From Clostridia bacterium (GTDB lineage: Bacteria > Bacillota > Clostridia > Christensenellales > CAG-917), in contig JAFTSA010000007.1 of the NCBI GenBank assembly GCA_017461985.1, positions 1-64,000 on the forward strand: 64,000 bases of DNA, given 5' to 3'. Under the pieces are notes generated by a model. The model made no database searches. It was not told the DNA's origin and was given only the letters and a program-made list of their open reading frames with translations. Position numbers and translations under genes: made by a program. Positions 1-7,076 of the stretch are shown one piece after another. Position 1 is the first letter of the stretch; each line of letters begins with the position of its first letter.

Positions 1-1
1 A

Positions 2-253
2 TTTGTTACAGATGACATTACTAGTGTGTTTTTCAATATAAAACCTACAAAAAAGGAGTTAGACCTTATAGATATTGACGATTTTGAGGAAGACCTTTCT
101 TCTTACAAAAAAGTTCAAACGCTTTCACCCCCATCCCGCCAAACAAAACCTAAACCGATACAGCGGTTTAGGTTTTTGTTTTACATGACGTCTCCAAATA
201 GCAGGGATTTGAACGAAAGCGTTAAGAAAATGGTGGACACCCACCATTTTTAG
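2..253 (+). pseudogene. 3' end of an unrecognised gene cut by the window edge
   Basis: The reading frame is open from the left edge to a TGA at 251-253, so this is the tail of a gene that starts outside the window. The first 40 or so residues are acidic and lysine-rich (for example DIDDFEEDLSSYKK) and look coding. A strong intrinsic terminator at 145-180 lies inside the frame, and the last residues run into the repeat that starts at 200. A gene should stop before its terminator, so the natural stop has probably been lost by mutation or repeat insertion, or the true end lies in another frame after an indel. No family is recognised. Confidence 0.3.
145..180 (+). terminator. Intrinsic terminator
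   Basis: A 12-bp stem (AACCTAAACCG type) with loop ATACAG is followed by a T-rich run. It faces rightward and would end the partial gene entering from the left. Confidence 0.8.
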
Positions 254-331
254 CGATGACCGAAGGTCTTTGCGTGTCACTCAATTTGACAAGCACTTTT
301 GACACGCAAAGAGCAAGAACAAATCCCTGCT
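200..331. repeat. MITE-like repeat, copy 1
   Basis: This 132-bp unit is bounded by perfect 12-bp terminal inverted repeats, AGCAGGGATTTG at 200-211 and CAAATCCCTGCT at 320-331. Inside are a perfect 10-bp palindrome with 4-nt loop (227-250) and a second inverted repeat, TGCGTGTC/GACACGCA, at about 271-308. A second copy lies at 509-638. No transposase gene and no clear target duplication are visible. Size and structure fit a non-autonomous miniature element, but that is inference. Confidence 0.65.
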
Positions 332-359
332 TCTCTATCTTTGTTTCTTGGCGGAGAAA

Positions 360-491
360 TCGGGATTTTGGTGCGTTGCACCTGTGCCATTGTGTATGGC
401 ACTGAACCCTGCCACGCCAGGCTGGCGCTTCACTCACGTATGCAAGCATACTCGTTCCGCTATTACGGCACTTTGTGCCTACAAATCCCGA
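360..491. repeat. Hairpin cluster bounded by inverted repeats
   Basis: Five perfect short hairpins follow one another: 370-382 (GGTGC stem, GTT loop), 384-402 (7-bp stem, TGTGT loop), 415-427 (CGCCA stem, GGC loop), 438-451 (GTATGC stem, AA loop) and 467-479 (GGCAC stem, TTT loop). The set is flanked by inverted TCGGGATTT (360-368) and AAATCCCGA (483-491), which resemble the ends of the neighbouring MITE-like units. Several small open frames cross it but none has coding character. Confidence 0.6.
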
Positions 492-508
492 AGGCAAATA
501 TCAGATAA

Positions 509-638
509 AGACGATTTGAACAAGAGCGTTAAGAAAATGGTGGACACCCACCATTTTTAGCGATGCCCGAAGGTCTTTTCGTGTCACTCAATTAAACAAG
601 CACTTTTGACACGCAAAGAGCAAGAACAAATCCCTGCT
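509..638. repeat. MITE-like repeat, copy 2
   Basis: From about 513 onward this matches copy 1 (207-331) with only a few substitutions, including the central 10-bp palindrome and the right end CAAATCCCTGCT (627-638). The left terminal repeat is degenerate (AGACGATTTG instead of AGCAGGGATTTG). The preceding 30 bp (482-512) recur at 4004-4034 on the other side of the restriction-modification genes. Confidence 0.65.
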
Positions 639-648
639 TCTTTGCCAA

Positions 649-685
649 TGGCAACCGTATTCTAATATGCGGTTGCTTTATTTTT
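649..685 (+). terminator. Intrinsic terminator
   Basis: GCAACCG (651-657) pairs with CGGTTGC (670-676), followed by TTTATTTTTG. It faces rightward. No rightward gene is visible just upstream except the repeats, so it may protect the leftward restriction operon from read-through. Confidence 0.6.
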
Positions 686-756
686 GTCTAAAAGGTATTC
701 CTGCATTTATAATACCAAGTTTAAGAGATATAAATAAAAGATAAATTAAAACAAAT

Positions 757-785
757 AAACACTCAATCATTAAGATTGAGTGTTT
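757..785 (-). terminator. Terminator of the restriction-modification operon
   Basis: A 12-bp stem (AAACACTCAATC/GATTGAGTGTTT) with a 5-nt loop lies just beyond the specificity-subunit stop codon. The minus strand continues into a T-rich stretch. Confidence 0.8.
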
Positions 786-789
786 AATT

Positions 790-1725
790 TTAAATTCTAT
801 CTGCATAAGGCAATGATTTGATATAATCTTCCATAAATGTCCAATCTGGTTGATTGTTTATTGCAGGTAACTTTATAATATCATCTATATATCTAGTTCC
901 AATTATTTTTCTACCGTAAGTATATTTAAAATTATGATAATTTAATATAGTACAAATAAACATTGCTATATATTTATTCATCTTAAATTTAGGAATTAAG
1001 GCAAATACTGTTTCTCCAACAAAGACTTCTTTTCCTTGATAAAATGTCGCACCAACACTTCCACTATAAGCAACTGTTAAAATATTGCTATATTTCTCCG
1101 GTCTATCACTTATATAATCAGAAATTCCATTATTAGAAGCAGTTGTACTAACCAAAGGTAATATACCAGATTCTCTATCATAACTAGGGTATTTTATACC
1201 ATTATGTAACAAAAACAATTCTCCAATTTTAAATTCTTTCCATTCTTTTGATTTTAAAGAAATTTCAATTTTTTCACAAATAGTTGTAATTTTTTTTATT
1301 TTTTTATTTTCGATTAATTTGTTACACAAATCTAAAGAAGGAATTTCAATTTCAGGAAAAGTTTTATTGGCAGCCCTGCCATAACTATATCTGTATTTGT
1401 TTTTATTAATACACATTGCATAAAATAGTTTTTGTTCTAATGTTAAATTTATTTTAGGGGTTAAAACATACAAATCTCTACCACTATAATAATCTTCATT
1501 TTGCACAAAGCAGGACAAAACAGAACCGCTCGTTGCTAAACTTAATGTGCCAGCTTTTTGTGGTTCTAAACCTTCAATTAATTTAACCCTTGCAACAACT
1601 CCATTATTATTACTTGTTCGCGCCACAAAGTTAACAGAATTGCAATCATTCTCTTTCGTTTCTTGGCAGTGAATTAATTCAAGATTTACACCATATTTAT
1701 AATCAAATAAGTCTTTAATCTTCAT
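790..1725 (-). CDS. Restriction-modification specificity subunit (BcgIB/HsdS-like)
   Basis: DNA-recognition subunit of a BcgI-like (type IIB) or type I-like system; it directs the partner nuclease-methylase to a bipartite target. The 311 residues hold two similar target-recognition halves. Each has an ARTSNNNG or STTASNNG motif, an SGSV motif and a YGR...P(S/A) element, followed by a helical linker (LIENKKIKKI; DWTFMEDYIKSL). The ATG at 1725 overlaps the end of the upstream gene by 11 bp and has GGTGA five bases before it; the frame is open to 1785 but lacks a better start. Tight overlap indicates translational coupling. BcgIB is of similar length (about 340 residues). Confidence 0.85.
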   Translation of the reverse strand: MKIKDLFDYKYGVNLELIHCQETKENDCNSVNFVARTSNNNGVVARVKLIEGLEPQKAGTLSLATSGSVLSCFVQNEDYYSGRDLYVLTPKINLTLEQKLFYAMCINKNKYRYSYGRAANKTFPEIEIPSLDLCNKLIENKKIKKITTICEKIEISLKSKEWKEFKIGELFLLHNGIKYPSYDRESGILPLVSTTASNNGISDYISDRPEKYSNILTVAYSGSVGATFYQGKEVFVGETVFALIPKFKMNKYIAMFICTILNYHNFKYTYGRKIIGTRYIDDIIKLPAINNQPDWTFMEDYIKSLPYADRI

Positions 1726-3580
1726 AGACTTCACCATTTTTAACCAAATATGCAAGATAATCATTAACTGTTTGTTGGAAATCAAGTTGTGTTAAAGTAG
1801 AATAGTCTGTTTTCATGTAAGCTTCACACAACCATTCATCTTCATGGGTTACGCATTGTAAAGCTGATTTACCATCAACAATTTTTTTATTTTCATATAA
1901 ATCAAGCCATTCTTTTTCTATGTCATCCCACTTATTGTAATAATCAATTCTTCCCATTTTCTTTCTTTTTACAAATCCGTCATCTTTGCAGAAACCAAAG
2001 AAAGTGGGTTTGTTGCTATCATGAGATTTATGTGCTTCCCAAACCATAACACAAACATTTGTTCCGGTTGGATAAAATATATCATCTGGCATACTAAACA
2101 CGGCTTTTAAAGTGTGATATTTAAACAATCGCTCCCTTACTTCTTTGAATTTAGTTCCAATTGCACAACTCATAGGAACAACGGCAACTGCCAATCCTCT
2201 AGGTTCTAAAACATTCAATAATCTTTCTACAAATTCCAATTCACATTTATCTTCTTGTGAATAAGGCGGATTAATCAACCCTAAAGATAAGTGTTTGTTT
2301 TTTAGGCTGTTATAAATCTCTTGAGAAAAACAGTCACCACAAACAATGTTTGATTTCCCATCTTTACGAATAATCATGTTTGTTATTGCTAGAGTATATA
2401 AATCAGTATCAAGTTCTACTCCATATAGTCCATTTTTCTTTATTTCTAAAATTTCTGCACTATTTGCTTCTTTACACATTAACCCCATAGCTGTAACAAG
2501 GAATGATGCTGAACCACAGCATATATCTACAACTTTACTTTGTTTATTAATTTCTCCCAACTTACACATAAAATCTGTTAAATGTTTTGGGGTTAAAACA
2601 ATACCCAAACCTTTTCCATCAGTAGAACTATATTTAATAAATTCATGATAGAAAATACTTAAAGCATCTTCAGTATATTCATAATGGTTCATCATTGGTA
2701 AAATTCTCATTTCTAGTTGTTCAATAAACCAAGCCAAAGAGCCATTTTCTCCTAAAGGAATGGATTTAATTTTTTCATTACTTTTTATTCTTCTAAAAGA
2801 ACTTTTTATAGCTTCTATTTTTTCTCTTTTTATATCACTATTATCAAGAGTTTCTTCAATGGAATCAATCATTAATTTTACCAAGCTATTAAAAGAATTT
2901 ATATTATTCCATGTGTTTCTAAAATCGGAATTTTGTAAAGCAATAAGCATCCCAGCAATAAAGATTGGCTTATCTTTTTCCGAAATTTTAATTTGTCTTA
3001 ATTTCTCATGCATTATTTGTGAAAGCTCTCTAATTTCTTGTAACGAGAATTTTCTTTCTAGTTTTTTGCCTTCTACAAGATTCAAATAGTTTAGGGGCTC
3101 CAATATTGTGTCTTTTGCTTTTTTAAGTTCTTGATAGTCCTCAAAACCTTTTTTCCAGTAGAATGTATTAACTTTTACATTTTCTTTTGAGGTACCACTA
3201 ACAGCAACAGCAACCACATTATAGTCATTTTTTAAATGTTTGGCATAAAACAAAGCACCATCAACAGCATATTTTTGTGGCATATTTTTCTCATTACTTT
3301 CATGTTCTTTAATAGATTTTTTACATTCTACTAAAATAATTGTATTTTTATCTTTATTAAAAGTAACTATATATTCTGGTTTTGCTCTACCAGAACCAAC
3401 AGTTTCATAATCATCAAGAGAACAAATTGCAGGTTTTCCGCCCATTTCTTTTAAGCATTTTTCAATTTTATCAAAATTATTAGCTTCACCTTGTGGAAAA
3501 ACAAAACCAAAATCGTTTTCACCTAAATCTACGCCCATTTCTTTTAATACTAAATTTTCTGAATATCTTTCGTTTGCCAT
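1715..3580 (-). CDS. Fused nuclease-N6-adenine methyltransferase (BcgIA-like)
   Basis: Both cutting and adenine methylation appear to reside in this 621-residue subunit. The N-terminus has a PD-(D/E)XK-like nuclease core: PEY near residue 69, then strand IILVECKK with E85 and K87. A helical spacer follows, then a type I HsdM-like methylase with SAM motif DICCGSASF (352-360) and catalytic NPPY (437-440). The order nuclease-methylase plus a separate two-domain specificity protein matches BcgI (A subunit about 637 residues). ATG at 3580 has GGAGAAA upstream, lying in the 3' end of the AbrB-like gene. An HsdM with an accessory domain is the alternative, but no separate HsdR with helicase motifs is present. 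Confidence 0.85.
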   Translation of the reverse strand: MANERYSENLVLKEMGVDLGENDFGFVFPQGEANNFDKIEKCLKEMGGKPAICSLDDYETVGSGRAKPEYIVTFNKDKNTIILVECKKSIKEHESNEKNMPQKYAVDGALFYAKHLKNDYNVVAVAVSGTSKENVKVNTFYWKKGFEDYQELKKAKDTILEPLNYLNLVEGKKLERKFSLQEIRELSQIMHEKLRQIKISEKDKPIFIAGMLIALQNSDFRNTWNNINSFNSLVKLMIDSIEETLDNSDIKREKIEAIKSSFRRIKSNEKIKSIPLGENGSLAWFIEQLEMRILPMMNHYEYTEDALSIFYHEFIKYSSTDGKGLGIVLTPKHLTDFMCKLGEINKQSKVVDICCGSASFLVTAMGLMCKEANSAEILEIKKNGLYGVELDTDLYTLAITNMIIRKDGKSNIVCGDCFSQEIYNSLKNKHLSLGLINPPYSQEDKCELEFVERLLNVLEPRGLAVAVVPMSCAIGTKFKEVRERLFKYHTLKAVFSMPDDIFYPTGTNVCVMVWEAHKSHDSNKPTFFGFCKDDGFVKRKKMGRIDYYNKWDDIEKEWLDLYENKKIVDGKSALQCVTHEDEWLCEAYMKTDYSTLTQLDFQQTVNDYLAYLVKNGEVYED

Positions 3581-3581
3581 T

Positions 3582-3785
3582 TTATTTCTCCTTTCTTACA
3601 AATGCTTTTCTTTTTTCATTTTTTAATTTTATATCTAAGTTGTTCGTGCTTGTAATTTTAACTTCATCATCTTCAATATAAAATACTAAACTATCGCCAT
3701 TTTCAACATGCAGTATTTCTCTTATTGCTTTTGGCACAGTTATTTGCCCTTTGGAAGAAAGAACAGCTTCTTTTATTTTTTGCAT
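3582..3785 (-). CDS. SpoVT-AbrB family DNA-binding protein
   Basis: A 67-residue swapped-hairpin AbrB domain: LSSKGQITVPKAIREIL followed by a GDSLVFYIEDDEV strand pair, then a lysine-rich tail. Family members are dimeric DNA-binding regulators or antitoxins. The chosen ATG at 3785 has GGAG six bases upstream; an ATG at 3797 would add four residues. It is the first gene of the operon and its stop is one base from the start of the nuclease-methylase, so it probably controls the operon much as C proteins do elsewhere. No toxin gene adjoins it, which argues against a toxin-antitoxin role. Confidence 0.85.
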   Translation of the reverse strand: MQKIKEAVLSSKGQITVPKAIREILHVENGDSLVFYIEDDEVKITSTNNLDIKLKNEKRKAFVRKEK

Positions 3786-3821
3786 TTTAAACTCCATTTT
3801 CTTTACTTTCTTTACTTTTTT

Positions 3822-3850
3822 ATTGTAACAACAATAAACATTAAATGCAA
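3822..3850 (-). promoter_or_regulatory. Sigma-A promoter of the restriction-modification operon
   Basis: On the minus strand TTGCAT, 17 bp, TACAAT. An inverted repeat GAAGTGC...GCACTTC (3871-3895) lies just upstream and could be an operator or a rightward terminator. Confidence 0.55.
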
Positions 3851-4003
3851 TTGTTTTCAGAAAAAAACAAGAAGTGCCTTTGAAATAAGCACTTCAAAAA
3901 TTTTAATAATTTGACATTTCAAAACAATTCGATTTACTCTACAAATCGGAACTGCGTTCGCACATAAATTTAAGCCTTATATTTGCTTAATTTGGCGAGG
4001 GTG

Positions 4004-4078
4004 CAAATCCCTGAAGGCAAACAACAGATAAATACGATTTGAACGAAAGCGGGCAAAATCCCTGCTTCTCTCTTGTAT
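4004..4078. repeat. Truncated repeat copy on the right flank of the restriction-modification genes
   Basis: Positions 4004-4043 match 482-521 at roughly nine of ten bases, in the same orientation. The copy then jumps from GAACGAAAGCG straight to AAATCCCTGCTTCTCT, the right end of the MITE-like unit, so about 100 bp of the internal sequence is missing. With the left copies it places direct repeats on both sides of the 3-kb restriction-modification module. Confidence 0.6.
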
Positions 4079-4084
4079 TTATAT

Positions 4085-4112
4085 AAAAAGACATCAAATG
4101 ATGTCTTTTTTT
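4085..4112 (+). terminator. Intrinsic terminator
   Basis: AAAAAGACATCA and TGATGTCTTTTTT form a 12-bp stem with T run. It isolates the flavoprotein operon from upstream transcription. Confidence 0.75.
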
Positions 4113-4122
4113 GGTTTGGGTA

Positions 4123-4151
4123 TTGAAATTGGAAAAGTAAAATGGTAAACT
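4123..4151 (+). promoter_or_regulatory. Probable promoter of the flavoprotein operon
   Basis: TTGAAA, 17 bp, TAAACT, about 30 bp before the start codon, between the terminator and the AAAGGAGA ribosome binding site. Confidence 0.5.
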
Positions 4152-4181
4152 ATTTATACTAGAAATTAAAGGAGATTTGCT

Positions 4182-5702
4182 ATGGACAAACATTATGACG
4201 TTGTCGTGGTCGGCGCTGGCAATGGCGGACTGGCGGCAGCGGCTGTCACTTCTCAGGCAGGATTCAAAGTTCTGCTTCTTGAAAAGCACAATATTCCCGG
4301 CGGAAGCGCGTCGTCATTTAAGCGCGGTCGCTTCGAATTTGAGCCTTCTCTTCACGAACTTTGCGCAGTTGGAAAGCCCGATCAACTTTTTGACACGGGC
4401 AAACTTTTCAAAAGATTTGGCGCAGAGGTGGATTTCCGCTACGAGGACAACACTTTCCGTGCAATTTGCACCGCAGAAGACGGATATGACGTGCGTATGC
4501 GCGCCGGCGAAGACAACTTCTGTGACGACCTTGAAGCAATAGTCCCCGGTTGCAGAGAGTCTCTCAAGGCTTGGTTTGAACTTGAAAGAGGTGACCAACG
4601 CACCCTTGACTATATCGACAGCAAAAATGGCAAGCCCAACCCTCTTATGATGATTTTGAAGCACGGCAACTTCATGCGCGACACTTCATACACCGTTGAA
4701 GAGGTGCAAAAGGCCCTCGGTATGCCCGAAAAGGCACGCAACATCCTCAACACCTATTGGGGATATCTGGGTGTGCCCACTGACGAACTCAACTCCTTCC
4801 ACTATATGACGATGGTGGCATCCTACGTCCGTGACGGCGCGGTTATGCCCTACAAGCGCTCCCACGAAATGAGCCTTGCCCTTGAAAAGGCAATCACCGA
4901 CAACGGCGGTGACGTGTGGTACAACAGCGAAGTGGTCAAATTCCTCTACAACGAGGACGGCTCTTGCGCAGGTGTTCAACTGAAATCCGGCGAGAAGATT
5001 TACGCAAAGGAAATCATCTCCAACGTCATCCCCAACAACGTGTACGCTATGTCCGACATCAAGTACGTGCCTGAAAAGGAACTGCGCCTTGCAAATTCAA
5101 GAACTCTTGGCCTGTCCTTTGTGACGGTGTATCTTGGCATGGACTGCTCAAAGGAAGAGTTGGGTGTTGAGGACTACACCACCTTCATTTCAAAATATGC
5201 AAACCCCAGAGAGTGCTACAATCATCGCAACGAGGGCGCGTATTACGTGGTCAACTGCCACAACGTGGCAATCCCCGATGCATCTCCCGAAGGCACTTGT
5301 ATGCTCTTCTACACAATTCCTATGATGGAAGAGGACTTCCCCAAGGATTTGAAGCCCGAAGAATACAAGAAGTGGAAAAACTCAGTGGCAAAACGCTTCA
5401 TAGAGGACTCTGAAAAGGTTTTGGGCATTGACATCACTTCACACATTGAAGAAATCGAAGTGGCAACACCCGTCACCTTTGCTAGATACTTGGGCACTCC
5501 CGCCGGCGAAATCTACGGATATCAAATGGCTGGTTGGGACAGCATTTTGCCTCGTATTATGGCAGCACCCACCGACTTCACAGTGAAAAACCTCTCCTAC
5601 TGCGGTGGACACGCAGAACGTGGCGACGGATACAGTTGCGCATATATGACAGGTATGCTCACAGGCGACGCCGTGGTAAGAAGACTCAAAGGAGGAAAGT
5701 AA
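4182..5702 (+). CDS. CrtI/phytoene desaturase-like FAD oxidoreductase
   Basis: A 506-residue flavoprotein of the amine oxidase/carotenoid desaturase/retinol saturase superfamily. The N-terminal dinucleotide-binding fold shows VVVVGAGNGGLAAA at residues 6-19, then LLEKHNIPGGSASSF, the usual E and PGG signature. The C-terminus carries the second FAD contact, NLSYCGGHAERGDGYSCAYMTG. Family members reduce, oxidise or isomerise C=C bonds in polyenes and related lipids. No carotenoid pathway genes are nearby, so the substrate is unknown; the adjacent iron-sulphur reductase suggests a reductive reaction fed from NAD(P)H. AAAGGAG precedes the ATG. Confidence 0.8.
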   Translation: MDKHYDVVVVGAGNGGLAAAAVTSQAGFKVLLLEKHNIPGGSASSFKRGRFEFEPSLHELCAVGKPDQLFDTGKLFKRFGAEVDFRYEDNTFRAICTAEDGYDVRMRAGEDNFCDDLEAIVPGCRESLKAWFELERGDQRTLDYIDSKNGKPNPLMMILKHGNFMRDTSYTVEEVQKALGMPEKARNILNTYWGYLGVPTDELNSFHYMTMVASYVRDGAVMPYKRSHEMSLALEKAITDNGGDVWYNSEVVKFLYNEDGSCAGVQLKSGEKIYAKEIISNVIPNNVYAMSDIKYVPEKELRLANSRTLGLSFVTVYLGMDCSKEELGVEDYTTFISKYANPRECYNHRNEGAYYVVNCHNVAIPDASPEGTCMLFYTIPMMEEDFPKDLKPEEYKKWKNSVAKRFIEDSEKVLGIDITSHIEEIEVATPVTFARYLGTPAGEIYGYQMAGWDSILPRIMAAPTDFTVKNLSYCGGHAERGDGYSCAYMTGMLTGDAVVRRLKGGK

Positions 5703-5703
5703 A

Positions 5704-6906
5704 ATGAAAAAGGTTGACATTTCATCATTGAATCCTGCAAAGTTCATAAAACTTGTGCCTTCAAGAGATCAAATCATTGCATCAAATCCTGCAAATCCTA
5801 TACCTCATCAAGACACCTACGCAGCCAACAAAATTGCAAAGGCATTGCACCCCGACAAACAATTTGTCAAGATTGCAAAAGTGGAGGCATTTTCACCTGA
5901 CGTGAAGAGATACACCTTTGTGCCCGACACCGACAAAGGCACAACCGCCCTTGCATATTTCAGTGCAGGACAATATCTCAGTGTGTCCCTCACCGTTGGC
6001 AAAGCAGTGCTCACAAGACCTTACTCAATCAGCAGTGGTCCCGCTGACGCCCTTGACGGATTCTATCAACTGACCATCAAACGTGTCAACGGCGGACTTG
6101 CCACCAACTATATCCTTGACAACTGGAAAGAGGGTGACTCCGTTGAAGTGTCCGCACCCCTTGGCACCTTCAAATACGAGCCCCTTCGTGACGCCAAAAC
6201 AGTGGTTGGTCTTGCAGGCGGAAGTGGCATAACACCCTTCCTGTCCTTCGCCCGTGCAATTGCAAAAGGTGAAGAAGATATGCACCTCACTCTTCTCTAC
6301 GGCTCACGTACAAGAGATGATATTCTCTTCAAAGATGAATTTGATCAAATCGCACAATCCTGCGATAAAATCAAGGTTGTGTATGTGTTAAGTGCCGATT
6401 CTGCTGAAAACTGCGAATCTGGCTTCCTCACCGCAGACCTCATCAAAAAGTATGCACCGGAGGGCGAACCCTACTCAGTGTTTATGTGCGGACCTCAAGC
6501 AATGTACGACTTTGCCGATGGCGAAATTGCAAAACTTGGACTGAGAAGCAAGTTTGTCCGTCACGAATTGTTTGGTGAATATCACAACCCTGAAAGAAAC
6601 GCAGACTACACCGCACCCGCCAGTGAAACCTGCACCATCACCGTGAGAGTCCGCGATGAAAAGACCTCGGTGACCGCCTCTGTCAACGACACTATTTTGG
6701 TGTCTCTTGAAAAGAACGGCATCGCAGTGCCTGCCCATTGCAGATCTGGTGAATGTGGTTGGTGCCACTCAAAACTCGTCAGTGGTGACGTGTACGTGCC
6801 TGCATCAGTGGACGGCAGACGCCTTGCAGACTTTGACTATGGCTATATCCACCCCTGCTGCACCTTCCCTCTCGGCGACGTGGAAATCGTTGTCCCCGCA
6901 AAGTAA
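5704..6906 (+). CDS. FAD/2Fe-2S oxidoreductase (ferredoxin-NAD(P) reductase type)
   Basis: A 400-residue electron-transfer protein. After about 50 extra N-terminal residues comes an FAD domain with RPYSISSGP, an NAD(P) domain with GLAGGSGITPF and MCGPQAMYDF, and a C-terminal plant-type [2Fe-2S] domain with CRSGECGWC (C-x4-C-x2-C) and a last ligand in IHPCC. This order is that of Hcr and oxygenase reductases. GGAGGAAAG sits just before the start, one base after the flavoprotein stop, so the two are co-translated. It probably passes electrons from NAD(P)H to the CrtI-like partner. A terminator follows. Confidence 0.85.
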   Translation: MKKVDISSLNPAKFIKLVPSRDQIIASNPANPIPHQDTYAANKIAKALHPDKQFVKIAKVEAFSPDVKRYTFVPDTDKGTTALAYFSAGQYLSVSLTVGKAVLTRPYSISSGPADALDGFYQLTIKRVNGGLATNYILDNWKEGDSVEVSAPLGTFKYEPLRDAKTVVGLAGGSGITPFLSFARAIAKGEEDMHLTLLYGSRTRDDILFKDEFDQIAQSCDKIKVVYVLSADSAENCESGFLTADLIKKYAPEGEPYSVFMCGPQAMYDFADGEIAKLGLRSKFVRHELFGEYHNPERNADYTAPASETCTITVRVRDEKTSVTASVNDTILVSLEKNGIAVPAHCRSGECGWCHSKLVSGDVYVPASVDGRRLADFDYGYIHPCCTFPLGDVEIVVPAK

Positions 6907-6959
6907 ACCTTGCACGAGCATTTAGCCGAGACAAGCGTTGAACTAAAACAATAATGAAG

Positions 6960-6991
6960 AAAAAGACCGACAATCAAGTCGGTCTTTTTTT
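6960..6991 (+). terminator. Terminator of the flavoprotein operon
   Basis: AAAAAGACCGA/TCGGTCTTTTTTT stem-loop with loop CAATCAAG. Confidence 0.85.
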
Positions 6992-7076
6992 GATTCCCCC
7001 TAGGAATCCAAGGATAATATTTTTCTATTTCGTTGGTTTTGAGTTGTTTTGCCCTTTTGAGGGCTTGTGAGGGCTT

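Noticed and set aside
197..335. tRNA-like words (GTTCAAATCCCTGC, resembling a T arm and acceptor end)
   Set aside because: No cloverleaf can be formed around any copy. The words are the inverted ends of the MITE-like repeats.
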